DNA of 64,000 bases from positions 1 to 64,000 of the forward strand of contig NZ_MAGP01000097.1 in the NCBI RefSeq assembly GCF_002926165.1, in the 5' to 3' direction. This document shows, piece after piece, positions 38,471 to 47,142 of this stretch (position 1 is its first letter; each line of letters starts with the position of its first letter). The position numbers were made by a program, and so were the translations under genes. The stretch comes from Micromonospora chalcea. GTDB lineage: Bacteria; Actinomycetota; Actinomycetes; Mycobacteriales; Micromonosporaceae. Under the pieces are notes generated by a model, which searched no databases, was not told the DNA's origin, and saw only the letters and a list, made by a program, of their open reading frames with translations.

Positions 38471-39286
38471 TCAGCCGGAGCGCTCCGCCGCCTCCAGGGG
38501 CGACTCCGCCAGCGCACGAGGCGGGGCGGCGGGCCGCTCGCGGTCCAGGTGCAGGCGCAGCAGCACCCAGCCCAGCGACACACCGCCGATGAACACGTAC
38601 GCGGGCTGCGTGCCGAACGTGTCCCAGCAGGTGTGCAGCGTGACGGCGGCGGCGAAGGTGAGCAGGAACGCCGCCAGTCTCCGGCCGCCGGGAGCGGCGG
38701 CGAACGTGAACAACGCGGCGGCGGTCAGCCCGGTCCAGGCCAGGTGCGCGGCGGGCGCGGCGAGACCGCGAACCAGCAGCGTCCGCTCGACGGCGCCGAG
38801 GTTGCCCTCCGATCCGACGAACGCGGCGAACGCGTACCCCATGGTCTCCAGCGCGGCGAACCCGGCGCCGGAGGCCACGCCGATCACCAGGCCCTGCGCC
38901 GGTGACCGGTGCCGCCGCCACAGCAGCAGGATGCCGGCCGGCACGATCAGCTTCGCGGTCTCCTCGGCCAGGCCGACGAGCGCCATCGGCAGGACGCCGA
39001 GGCGGTGCAGGGTGCCGTACTCCAGCCAGCCGGCGGCGACCACGCCGACCACGCCGCCGAGGAGCGCGGCGACGCCGACGACGGAGCCGGGGACCGGGCG
39101 GCGGGCCGGCCGCCCCTGGGCGAAGGCCAGGAACGTGGCGGGCGCGACGCACGCGCCGAGCACGATCAGCGCCGGTACGAACGTGACGGTGCCGGTGCCG
39201 GACAGTGTCTCCAGCACCAGCAGGTGAAGCCCGACGCCGACGAGCAGGACCGCCACCCACGCCCAGCGGCGTCCGGTATTCCCCAT
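38471..39286 (-). CDS. PrsW-family intramembrane protease
   Basis: 271 residues, eight or so membrane helices. PrsW metalloprotease motifs are present: VGLAEETAKLIVP (EE pair), GFAALETMGYAF and LHTCWD with a metal-binding His. In Bacillus PrsW cuts an anti-sigma factor; in actinobacteria the target is usually unknown. ATG at 39286; a longer frame upstream overlaps the nrd regulatory region and is rejected. It is divergent from nrdAB. Confidence 0.83.
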   Translation of the reverse strand: MGNTGRRWAWVAVLLVGVGLHLLVLETLSGTGTVTFVPALIVLGACVAPATFLAFAQGRPARRPVPGSVVGVAALLGGVVGVVAAGWLEYGTLHRLGVLPMALVGLAEETAKLIVPAGILLLWRRHRSPAQGLVIGVASGAGFAALETMGYAFAAFVGSEGNLGAVERTLLVRGLAAPAAHLAWTGLTAAALFTFAAAPGGRRLAAFLLTFAAAVTLHTCWDTFGTQPAYVFIGGVSLGWVLLRLHLDRERPAAPPRALAESPLEAAERSG

Positions 39287-39366
39287 ACGCCGAGTATCGC
39301 GCCCGGCGGCGAGCGCCGGCATCGGGGGTAGGCACTGTGGACAGTGAGATCCATGCGACACGCCCG

Positions 39367-39414
39367 ACACGACATCTGGTGTTGCCCAACCGCCCCCACC
39401 GCCATATATGGTGG
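39367..39414. promoter_or_regulatory. Tandem NrdR boxes upstream of nrdAB
   Basis: ACACGACATCTGGTGT (39367-39382) and CCGCCATATATGGTGG (39399-39414) match 12 and 11 of 16 positions of the NrdR-box consensus acaCwAtATaTwGtgt. They start 32 bases apart, three helical turns, the normal NrdR arrangement. NrdR with ATP/dATP would repress nrdAB. Confidence 0.72.
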
Positions 39415-39419
39415 TGCCG

Positions 39420-39615
39420 CAGCTGGTTCGGCCGAGCCCTCCGGGGCGGGGCCGAGGCAAGAGGGAACCCGGTGGAAATCCGGGACTGCCCCGCAGCGGT
39501 GAGTGGGAACGACAGCCGTCAACAGCACTGGGCCACCGGCCTGGGAAGCGACGGCCGGTAGGCGACCGGCGACCCCGGTCGGGCCCGCGAGTCCGAAGAC
39601 CTGCCAGCGCGCCGT
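39420..39615 (+). promoter_or_regulatory. Cobalamin riboswitch, copy 2 (nrdAB)
   Basis: The same aptamer core as copy 1: GGTGGAAATCCGGGACTGCC, GCAGCGGTGAGTGGGAACGA, GCGAGTCCGAAGACCTGCC. The 147 bases at 39459-39605 differ from copy 1 at one site (39478). It precedes nrdAB by about 120 bases. Control of a class I reductase by a B12 riboswitch is established in Streptomyces, where cobalamin shuts off the B12-independent enzyme in favour of class II NrdJ. Confidence 0.95.
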
Positions 39616-39735
39616 GCGCCTCCGCGTACGGCGGCCGGAGGTCGCGCGGGACGACCGACGCCAGCAGCCGGGCCGGCCGCGCCGTGCCCGTTGGCGTCTC
39701 CCGCCGTCTCCAGACGGTGACAGCGAGGAGAGGTC

Positions 39736-42132
39736 ATGACTGTCGTGCAGGAAAGCCCGCCGGCCACCGGCGGCGGGTCCGAGGCCCGCCGGCCGGCGAT
39801 GCGGGTACGCAAACGGGACGGCGACACCGAGCCGGTGGACGTCGGCAAGATCGTCCGGGCGGTCGAGCGCTGGGTCGCCGACCTGGACGAGGTGGACCCG
39901 CTGCGGGTGGCCACCAAGACGATCAGCGGGCTCTACGACGGGGCGACCACCGCCGAGCTGGACCGGCTGTCGATCCAGACCGCGGCGGAGCTGATCGGCG
40001 AGGAGCCGCAGTACTCGAAGCTGGCGGCAAGGCTGCTGGCCGCGTACGTGGACAAGGAGGTCCGCGGTCAGGGCGTGGCGAGCTTCAGCCAGTCGATCGC
40101 GTACGCGCACGGGCTGGGGCTGATCGGCGACGAGACGGCCGCGTTCGTCGCCCGGCACGCGCGCAAGCTCGACGACGCCGTGGACCCGGACGGCGACAGG
40201 CGGTTCGAGTACTTCGGACTGCGCACTGTCGCGGACCGCTACCTGCTGCGGCACCCGCAGTCGCGGCTGGTGGTGGAGACGCCGCAGTACTGGCTGCTGC
40301 GGGTGGCCTGCGGACTGTCCCGCACCCCGGGCGAGGCGGTCGGCTTCTACCGGCTGATGTCCAGCCTGGCCTATCTGCCCAGCTCCCCCACGCTGTTCAA
40401 CTCCGGCACCCGGCACACCCAGATGTCGTCGTGCTTCCTGGTCGACTCGCCGCGCGACGAGCTTGACTCGATCTACGAGCGCTACCACCAGGTGGCGAAG
40501 CTGTCGAAGTTCTCCGGCGGCATCGGCATCGCCTGGTCGCGGGTGCGCGGCCGGGGCGCGCTGATCCGGGGCACGAACGGCCGGTCCAACGGCATCGTGC
40601 CGTTCCTCAAGACGCTCGACGCCGGGGTGGCCGCGGTCAACCAGGGCGGCCGGCGCAAGGGCGCGGCCTGCGTCTACCTGGAGCCGTGGCACCCGGACGT
40701 GGAGGAGTTCCTGGAGCTGCGGGACAACACCGGCGAGGAGTCCCGGCGTACGCACAACCTCAACCTGGCCAACTGGATCCCGGACGAGTTCATGCGCCGG
40801 GTCGAGGCCGACGGCGAGTGGTCGCTCGTCGATCCGTCGGACGCCCCGGAGCTGCCCGACCTGTACGGGGAGGCGTTCGACGCCGCGTACCGGGCGGCCG
40901 AGAAGAACGCGGTCCGCACGGTACGGGCCCGGGACCTGTACGGGCGGATGATGCGCACGCTCGCGCAGACCGGCAACGGCTGGATGACGTTCAAGGACGC
41001 CGCGAACCGGCTGTCCAACCAGACCGGTGAGCCGGGCAACGTGATCCACCTGTCCAACCTGTGCACCGAGATCCTGGAGGTGAACGACGACGCCGAGACG
41101 GCGGTGTGCAACCTCGGCTCGGTGAACCTCGGCGCCCACGTCACCGCCGACGGGGTGGACTGGGAGCGGCTGCGCGCCACGGTCCGCACCGCTGTGGTGT
41201 TCCTCGACCGGGTGATCGACATCAACTACTACCCGGCCGAGCAGGCGGCGGCGTCGAACCCGCGCTGGCGGCCGGTCGGGCTCGGCCTGATGGGGTTGCA
41301 GGACGCGTTCTTCACGCTGCGCCTGCCGTTCGACTCCCCCGAGGCGAAGGAGCTGTCCACCCGCGTGCAGGAGGAGATCCTGCTGACCGCGCTGGAGACC
41401 TCCGCCGGGCTGGCCGAGCAGTTCGGGCCGCATCCAGCGTACCCGCAGACCCGGGCCGCGAAGGGTGACCTGCACCCGGACCTGTGGGGCGCGGAGCCGG
41501 CGCAGGCCGGACGGTGGGCGGCGCTGCGTGAGCGGATCGCCGCAGGCGGGCTGCGCAACTCGCTGCTGGTGGCGATCGCACCGACCGCCACCATCGCCTC
41601 CATCGCCGGCTGCTACGAGTGCGTGGAGCCGCAGGTGTCCAACCTGTTCAAGCGCGAGACGATGTCCGGGGAGTTCCTCCAGGTCAACACGTACCTGGTG
41701 CGGGAGCTGAAGGCCCGCGGACTGTGGACGCCGCAGGTCCGCGACCGGATCAAGCGGGCCGAGGGCTCGGTGCAGGACATCACCGAACTGCCCGCGCCGG
41801 TGCGGGAGCTGTTCCGCACCGCCTGGGAGCTGCCGCAGCGGGCGCTGATCGACCTGGCCGCCGCGCGGGCGCCGTTCGTCGACCAGTCCCAGTCGCTGAA
41901 CCTGTTCCTGAGCGCGCCGACCATCGGCAAGCTGTCCTCGATGTACCTGTACGCCTGGAAGGCCGGGCTGAAGACCACCTACTACCTGCGTTCCCGTCCC
42001 GCCACCCGCATCCAGCAGGCCACCGTCGCCCCGGTGCCCGCCCCGGTGCCCGGCGTGGTCTCCGCCGTGAGCGACGACGAGGCGCTGGCCTGTTCCCTGG
42101 AGAACCCCGAGAGCTGCGAGGCATGCCAGTGA
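39736..42132 (+). CDS. nrdA: Ribonucleoside-diphosphate reductase, class Ia alpha subunit
   Basis: 798 residues. An ATP-cone domain (MRVRKRDGDTEPVDVGKIVRAV) gives allosteric activity control. The catalytic barrel has SPTLFNSGTRHTQMSSCFL (first active-site Cys), HLSNLCTEI with the thiyl-radical Cys, and AVCNLGSVNLG. The C-terminal ESCEACQ provides the redox pair for thioredoxin. It reduces NDPs to dNDPs. ATG 39736 follows GAGGAGAGG. Regulation by NrdR and by cobalamin is supported by the upstream sites. It overlaps nrdB by ten bases. Confidence 0.95.
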   Translation: MTVVQESPPATGGGSEARRPAMRVRKRDGDTEPVDVGKIVRAVERWVADLDEVDPLRVATKTISGLYDGATTAELDRLSIQTAAELIGEEPQYSKLAARLLAAYVDKEVRGQGVASFSQSIAYAHGLGLIGDETAAFVARHARKLDDAVDPDGDRRFEYFGLRTVADRYLLRHPQSRLVVETPQYWLLRVACGLSRTPGEAVGFYRLMSSLAYLPSSPTLFNSGTRHTQMSSCFLVDSPRDELDSIYERYHQVAKLSKFSGGIGIAWSRVRGRGALIRGTNGRSNGIVPFLKTLDAGVAAVNQGGRRKGAACVYLEPWHPDVEEFLELRDNTGEESRRTHNLNLANWIPDEFMRRVEADGEWSLVDPSDAPELPDLYGEAFDAAYRAAEKNAVRTVRARDLYGRMMRTLAQTGNGWMTFKDAANRLSNQTGEPGNVIHLSNLCTEILEVNDDAETAVCNLGSVNLGAHVTADGVDWERLRATVRTAVVFLDRVIDINYYPAEQAAASNPRWRPVGLGLMGLQDAFFTLRLPFDSPEAKELSTRVQEEILLTALETSAGLAEQFGPHPAYPQTRAAKGDLHPDLWGAEPAQAGRWAALRERIAAGGLRNSLLVAIAPTATIASIAGCYECVEPQVSNLFKRETMSGEFLQVNTYLVRELKARGLWTPQVRDRIKRAEGSVQDITELPAPVRELFRTAWELPQRALIDLAAARAPFVDQSQSLNLFLSAPTIGKLSSMYLYAWKAGLKTTYYLRSRPATRIQQATVAPVPAPVPGVVSAVSDDEALACSLENPESCEACQ

Positions 42133-43151
42133 CCACCACCGCACCGACCCGGCACATGCTGCTCGACCCCGGCATGGACCTGACCCTGCGGCCGATGCGC
42201 TACCCGCGCTTCTTCGACCGGTTCAAGGACGCGATCAGGAACACCTGGACGGTCGAGGAGGTGGACCTGCACTCGGACCTCGCCGACCTGGCGAAGCTGT
42301 CCCCCGCCGAACGGCACCTGGTGTCGCGGCTGGTGGCGTTCTTCGCCACCGGCGACACGATCGTCGCCAACAACCTGGTGCTCAACCTCTACCAGCACGT
42401 CAACTCGCCCGAGGGCCGGCTCTACCTGTCCCGGCAGCTGTTCGAGGAGGCGGTGCACGTCCAGTTCTACCTGAACCTGCTCGACACGTACGTGCCGGAC
42501 GAGAAGGAGCGCTTCGCCGCGTTCGCCGCGGTGGAGAACATCCCGTCGATCGCCCGCAAGGCCGAGTTCTGCTTCCGGTGGATCGACTCCATCTTCGAGC
42601 TGCGCGAGCTGCGGACCCGCGCGGATCGGCGGGCGTTCCTGCTCAACCTGATCTGCTTCGCCGCGTGCATCGAGGGCCTGTTCTTCTACGGCGCGTTCGC
42701 CTACGTCTACTTCCTGCGGTCCCGGGGCCTGCTCAACGGGCTGGCCTCCGGCACCAACTGGGTGTTCCGGGACGAGTCGATGCACATGGCGTTCGCGTTC
42801 GACGTGGTGGAGACCGTACGCGCCGAGGAGCCGGACCTGTTCGACGCCGAGATGGAGAAGCAGGTACGGGAGATGCTGGCCGAGGCGGTGGAGTGCGAGG
42901 TGAGCTTCGCCGCGGACCTGCTGGGCCAGGGCGTGCCGGGGATGTCGCTGGCCGACATGCGCGAGTACCTCCAGCACGTGGCCGACCGGCGCCTGGCGGT
43001 GCTCGGCATCGCCCCGATGTACGGCAGCGCCAACCCGTTCGCGTTCATGGAGTTGCAGGACGTGCAGGAGCTGTCGAACTTCTTCGAGCGGCGGGTGTCG
43101 GCGTACCAGGTCGGGGTGACCGGCAGCGTCACGTTCGACGACGACTTCTGA
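42123..43151 (+). CDS. nrdB: Ribonucleoside-diphosphate reductase, class Ia beta subunit
   Basis: 342 residues. The diiron ligands appear as ATGDTIVANN (Asp), EEAVHVQFY (Glu, His, with Tyr placed like the E. coli radical Tyr) and, later, AACIEGLFF and FRDESMHMAF. The conserved C-terminal tail GSVTFDDDF would dock onto NrdA. Start chosen at ATG 42123; a GTG at 42129 overlapping the nrdA stop as GTGA is equally possible. It is the last gene of the nrd operon; a strong hairpin follows. Confidence 0.95.
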   Translation: MPVTTTAPTRHMLLDPGMDLTLRPMRYPRFFDRFKDAIRNTWTVEEVDLHSDLADLAKLSPAERHLVSRLVAFFATGDTIVANNLVLNLYQHVNSPEGRLYLSRQLFEEAVHVQFYLNLLDTYVPDEKERFAAFAAVENIPSIARKAEFCFRWIDSIFELRELRTRADRRAFLLNLICFAACIEGLFFYGAFAYVYFLRSRGLLNGLASGTNWVFRDESMHMAFAFDVVETVRAEEPDLFDAEMEKQVREMLAEAVECEVSFAADLLGQGVPGMSLADMREYLQHVADRRLAVLGIAPMYGSANPFAFMELQDVQELSNFFERRVSAYQVGVTGSVTFDDDF

Positions 43152-43158
43152 CCGCCGC

Positions 43159-43189
43159 CCCCGCCCCGGCCGTCACGGCCGGGGCGGGG
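43159..43189. terminator. Bidirectional hairpin after nrdB
   Basis: CCCCGCCCCGGCCG, loop TCA, CGGCCGGGGCGGGG: a perfect 14-pair stem between convergent nrdB and the MFS gene. The loop TCA is the complement of the MFS stop codon, so the structure overlaps that gene's 3' end. Confidence 0.8.
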
Positions 43190-44408
43190 CCGGGCTCTCG
43201 CCGGGCAGCGCCGCCGCCCGGACCCGCCCGATCAACGCCACCACGGCGAGCGCCAGCACGGCCACCACCACGAACGCGGTACGCAGGTCCAGCGCGCCGG
43301 CGAGCAGGCCGATCACCGGCGCCGCGAGCAGCGCGCCCGGCCACTGGCCCATCGCCACCACGGAGACGCCCTCGCCGGACGTGAGGCCCGGCTGCTCACC
43401 GGCGAAGCCGAGCACCGTCGGGGTCACGCACGCCAGGCCGAACCCGAGCAGTCCGAACCCGGCCATCACCGCCGCCGGATGGGGGTACGCCACCGGCAGC
43501 GCCACGCCGGCTGTCGCGACCAGCGCGGACAGCCGGACGAAGCGGATCCGCCCGACCCGGCCGGCCAGCCGGTCGCCGAACAGCCGGGCGACGGTCGCGG
43601 CCAGCGAGAGACAGGTGTACGTGGCCGCGGCGAGCACCGCCGTGGCGCCGGCCACCTCGGTCGCGTACAGCGCGCTCCACTGGGCGCCGGCCATCTCGAT
43701 GAACGAGGCGAGGAAGGCGATCACCGCGAGCAGCAGCAGTTGCGGGGTGAACCGGTCACGCAGCCGGCGCCGCGCCTCGCCGTCCTTGGTCTCCTGGCGG
43801 GGCGTGTCGGGCAGCCAACGGTGCGTGCCGATCAGCAGCGCGCCCAGCAGGACACTGGTGACGGCCATCTGCGCCGACGGCGACATCCCGATCGCCGCGG
43901 CCCCGGTGCCGCAGAGGCCGCCGACCAGCATGCCGATGCTGAAGCCCGCGTGGAACGTGGACAGGATGGGCCGCCCGTACCGCTTCTGTACCTCGACCGA
44001 CTGGGCGTTCATCGGCGTGGCCAGCAGGTTCGCCGCGAAGCCCCAGACCGCGAGCCCGCCGACCAGCGCCACCACAGTGGTGGACGCGGCCAGCAGCGGC
44101 GCGTTGAGCAGGATCAGCGCGGCCCCGGCCAGCGCCAGCCGGCGGGTGTTGATGCGGCTGATCAGCACCGCCACCACGACCAGGGAGACCAGCTCCCCCG
44201 CGTTCGTGGCGATGTTCGCCAGGCCCCAGCCGGTGTTGCCGACGCCTACCGCGTCCCGCACCTCCGGCACGCGGGCCGACCACCCGCCGATGGCCAGGCC
44301 CATGATGACGAAGAGCAGCGCCACCGACCAGCGGGCCCGTACGGCCGAGCGGGGCACCGGCGGCGCGGGCTGCTCCGTCGTGTGCTGGTTCGTCGAGGTG
44401 TCCGTCAT
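43173..44408 (-). CDS. MFS exporter of the biosynthetic cluster
   Basis: 411 residues, about twelve helices, with a Thr/Gln/Pro-rich N-terminus of 25 residues. It resembles the fucose-permease/YbjJ-like MFS group rather than classic drug antiporters (GWSARVPEVRDAVGVGNTGWG, then MNAQSVEVQKRYGRPILSTFH). It lies 38 bases after the condensation-domain gene on the same strand, so it is probably the product exporter or a self-resistance function of the cluster. ATG 44408 after GAGAGG. Confidence 0.78.
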   Translation of the reverse strand: MTDTSTNQHTTEQPAPPVPRSAVRARWSVALLFVIMGLAIGGWSARVPEVRDAVGVGNTGWGLANIATNAGELVSLVVVAVLISRINTRRLALAGAALILLNAPLLAASTTVVALVGGLAVWGFAANLLATPMNAQSVEVQKRYGRPILSTFHAGFSIGMLVGGLCGTGAAAIGMSPSAQMAVTSVLLGALLIGTHRWLPDTPRQETKDGEARRRLRDRFTPQLLLLAVIAFLASFIEMAGAQWSALYATEVAGATAVLAAATYTCLSLAATVARLFGDRLAGRVGRIRFVRLSALVATAGVALPVAYPHPAAVMAGFGLLGFGLACVTPTVLGFAGEQPGLTSGEGVSVVAMGQWPGALLAAPVIGLLAGALDLRTAFVVVAVLALAVVALIGRVRAAALPGESPAPPRP

Positions 44409-44446
44409 GGTCGTCGTACCTCTCTGGGATCGGTCCGTCGGAACTC

Positions 44447-45886
44447 CTACCCGATCGCGTGGTCGAGGAAGCACGCACCGTCAGGAAGGCGTACCCGTTC
44501 CGGTGTGGTGCCGGGGTCGGTGACGAGCGCCGAGACCACCGCGACGTAGTCGTCGATCAGCCCGCGTACCAGGTCGTCGCCGAAGACACCCCGGTTGCGG
44601 ATCACCACGCCGCCGGCCCGCACGTCGTCCACCACGACGATCGGTGAACCCCGCTTCACCCAGACGGGCAGACATTCGGGCGGCACGTCGGCGGCGACCA
44701 CCGGCGGCGGGGTGCCGGGCGCGGCCCGGGCGGTGATGTCGACCGGCTCCACCCGCAGATCCGGGCAGTGCAGCACCGGCGACGCCGACGCGGCGGACTG
44801 GAACCAGGCGTCGAACAGGTGGTTGTCCGGCCAGGGGCGGATCGCCGCGAAGCCGGGACGGACCGCCCGGGCCAGCCGGTGGTACGCGGTGGCGTGCGCG
44901 ACGGCCCCGGCCAGCGAGGCGTGCGCGGCGCCGACCACAGCGCTCATCGGCGCGTCCGGCGCGACGTCGACCGGCAGGTAGACGTTGTTGGTGAACTGCC
45001 CGACGAGCTGCCGGGACAGCGGGCTCTCCCGGCCCAGCGTGGTGGTGCCCAGCACCACCCGGGACCGGCCGGCCCGCCGCGACAGCAGCACCAGGTACGC
45101 GGCGAGCAGCAGCACGTACGGGCTGGTGCGGGCCCGCCGTGCGGCCGGGCGCAGCCGCGCGGTGATCTCGGGCGGGAACGCGAAGCGGGTGGCCACCTCG
45201 GCGCTGAGCGCGACGTCCGGCGCCGGCGGCGACGCCGGGAAGAGCTGGTACGGCTCCACCGGCCGCAGCCGGTCCCGCCAGTACGCGGCCCGGGCGGCGG
45301 CGTCGACGCCGTTGCCGGCCTGCTCCGCCTCCTGGAGCGCGGCGAGCGCGGCCGGGTCCACGCCCAGCGGCGGCTGCGGGTCGGCCGCGCCGAGCCGGGC
45401 CGCGTACGCGTGGCACAGGTCCTCCACGACGACGCGGCACGACCAGCCGTCGGAGACCATGTGGAAGAAGCAGAGCGCGAGCACGTGCTCGGTCGCGGAG
45501 AGCCGGACCAGCGCGGCCCGCCACAGCGGCGCCCGGCCGGGGTCGAACGCGTCGTTGCGGTGCGCGTACGCGATCTGCTCGACGCGGGCCTGCTGCTCGG
45601 CCGGCGGCAGTCCGGACAGGTCGACGTACTCCAGCGGCGACTCCACGTGCGGCAGGATCCGCACCTCGGGCTGCACGCCGATGCGGTCGAACCGCATCCG
45701 CAGCGCGTCGTGCCGGTCCACCACGTCCTGCATCGCCTGCCGCAGCACGTCGACCCGCAGCGTGCCGCGCAACCGGCGGAACTCCACCACCACGAGCCGT
45801 GAGGCGCCGGGACGGGCCGGGTCGAGCGCGGTCATGAACTCCCACATCATCTGCTGGCCGGGGGCCAGCGGGTACGTCGTCGGCAC
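44447..45886 (-). CDS. Free-standing condensation-domain protein
   Basis: 479 residues forming one NRPS-type condensation domain, with MTYPLAPGQQMMWEF-like start (TYPLAPGQQMMWE), the active-site motif FFHMVSDGW (His at about residue 142), and the later LGRESPLSRQLVGQFTNNVYLPVDV block. The canonical HHxxxDG is FHMVSDG: the second, catalytic His and Asp-Gly are kept, the first His is Phe. There are no adenylation or carrier domains in the same chain, so it should act on acyl groups delivered by the cluster's carrier proteins, making an amide or ester bond. GTG 45886 follows GGGGGG. It lies 14 bases after the GT2 gene. Confidence 0.83.
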   Translation of the reverse strand: MPTTYPLAPGQQMMWEFMTALDPARPGASRLVVVEFRRLRGTLRVDVLRQAMQDVVDRHDALRMRFDRIGVQPEVRILPHVESPLEYVDLSGLPPAEQQARVEQIAYAHRNDAFDPGRAPLWRAALVRLSATEHVLALCFFHMVSDGWSCRVVVEDLCHAYAARLGAADPQPPLGVDPAALAALQEAEQAGNGVDAAARAAYWRDRLRPVEPYQLFPASPPAPDVALSAEVATRFAFPPEITARLRPAARRARTSPYVLLLAAYLVLLSRRAGRSRVVLGTTTLGRESPLSRQLVGQFTNNVYLPVDVAPDAPMSAVVGAAHASLAGAVAHATAYHRLARAVRPGFAAIRPWPDNHLFDAWFQSAASASPVLHCPDLRVEPVDITARAAPGTPPPVVAADVPPECLPVWVKRGSPIVVVDDVRAGGVVIRNRGVFGDDLVRGLIDDYVAVVSALVTDPGTTPERVRLPDGACFLDHAIG

Positions 45887-45900
45887 TGCCACTCCCCCCG

Positions 45901-47037
45901 TCAGGCCGCCACCGGCGGCGCGGCCACCGGCGCGACCGGCCGGTGGTCCGTCTCGTCCGGCTGGTAGTCCGCCTCGTCCGGCGCGCGGAAGCCGGTGAAG
46001 AGCAGGTCGGGACGGCCGAGCCGCAGCGAGGTGACGAACGCGGCCCCGTCGAAGAGCGTCTCGATCGCCGCGCAGGCCGCCGACCCGGCCACCGCACGCG
46101 GTCCCCGGTCGCCGCCGAGCCGGCCGGGCGTCTTCGCGGCGATCACGGCGGCCGCGACGGCCGGCACCGCGAGCAGGCTGCGTCCCCCGCTGCGCCGGGC
46201 GGTCAGCAGCCCGGCCAGCGCGGTCACGGCGAGCATGCTGGCGGTGTTGAGCACGAACCGGCGCCGGTGCGGGTGGGCCAGGCAGAGCCACTGCTCGGAG
46301 CGCCCGTACGTGGTGAACCGGTAGGCGACCGCGCGGAAGGTGTCGGCGACGCCGGTGTCGTGGGTGACCACGCCGTCCGGGTCGGTGAGCAGCACGTAGC
46401 CGGCGTCGGTGAGGAGCAGCCCGAGGTGCAGGTCCTCCCCGCCCAGCGGCATCGGGGAGTCCTCCGGGAACCCGCCGACCGCCTCGAAGACGGCGCGCTT
46501 GACGGCCATGTTCGCGCCGGCGCCCCAGGACACGCGCTCGTAGTGCAGCGGCCGGGTCAGGTCGCCGAGCAGCAGGTAGGAGCGGCGCATCACGCGGAAG
46601 AACGCGCTGTCGCCGGGCTCGACGATCACCGGGCCGGTGACGCCGGCGACCTCCTCGCCGGAGGCGCGCAGCCGGGCCGCGTACCGGGTGATCAGGTCGG
46701 CCGGCACCCGGCAGTCGGAGTCGGTGAACAGCACCAGGTCGTGGCGGGCGTGCCGGACGCCCAGGTTCCGTTTGGCCCCGACGTGCCGGGGCCCGCGCAC
46801 GTAGCGGGCGCCGTACTCGGCGCAGGCCGCCCGGTGGGCGGCGGCCGCGGCGGGCGCCGAGTCGTCGACGACCACCACCTCCACCGGCTCGGGGCAGTTC
46901 GGGGCGGCGTCGCGCAGACTGCGGAGCTGGCGGCGCATCTCCGCCACCCGGTCCTTGACCGGGATGACCACGGAGACGCCGCGCGTGACGGCGCGGGGTT
47001 CGGTCGGTTCGCCCACGGGCGATGCGGATCGGCTCAT
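45901..47037 (-). CDS. GT2 glycosyltransferase
   Basis: 378 residues. The GT-A domain has VSVVIPVKDRVAEM, VEVVVVDDSA, KRNLGVRHARHDLVLFTDSDCR (DxD-like DSD), WGAGANMAVKRAVFEAVGGF and the ED motif LGGEDLHLG. A C-terminal part has two hydrophobic stretches that could attach it to the membrane. It resembles the mycofactocin-type and other small-molecule GT2 enzymes. No nucleotide-sugar genes are nearby, so the donor would come from primary metabolism. It is the first gene of the minus-strand half of the cluster, divergent from the aminotransferase; no clear ribosome site before ATG 47037. Confidence 0.82.
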   Translation of the reverse strand: MSRSASPVGEPTEPRAVTRGVSVVIPVKDRVAEMRRQLRSLRDAAPNCPEPVEVVVVDDSAPAAAAAHRAACAEYGARYVRGPRHVGAKRNLGVRHARHDLVLFTDSDCRVPADLITRYAARLRASGEEVAGVTGPVIVEPGDSAFFRVMRRSYLLLGDLTRPLHYERVSWGAGANMAVKRAVFEAVGGFPEDSPMPLGGEDLHLGLLLTDAGYVLLTDPDGVVTHDTGVADTFRAVAYRFTTYGRSEQWLCLAHPHRRRFVLNTASMLAVTALAGLLTARRSGGRSLLAVPAVAAAVIAAKTPGRLGGDRGPRAVAGSAACAAIETLFDGAAFVTSLRLGRPDLLFTGFRAPDEADYQPDETDHRPVAPVAAPPVAA

Positions 47038-47060
47038 GCCCCGAGGTTCGACCACCGGGG

Positions 47061-47121
47061 TACAGCGCCGATACACAGCGCCGGCCCTTGCGGCCATCGC
47101 ACATGTACCGCTGATGTATCG
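47061..47121. promoter_or_regulatory. Repeats in the divergent cluster promoter
   Basis: ACAGCGCC occurs at 47062-47069 and 47075-47082, 13 bases apart. CGATACACAGCG (47069-47080) is mirrored by CGCTGATGTATCG (47109-47121) with one gap. Both sit in the 105-base region between the GT2 gene and the aminotransferase gene, the control region for both arms of the cluster. The SARP regulator at 60222 is the likeliest binder; SARPs recognise direct repeats. Confidence 0.5.
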
Positions 47122-47142
47122 ATGGCCATCAAGGTCGAAGGC

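Noticed and set aside
42123..42132. nrdA/nrdB overlap considered as programmed frameshifting
   Set aside because: NrdA has its normal C-terminal Cys pair and nrdB its own start codons; simple translational coupling explains the overlap.
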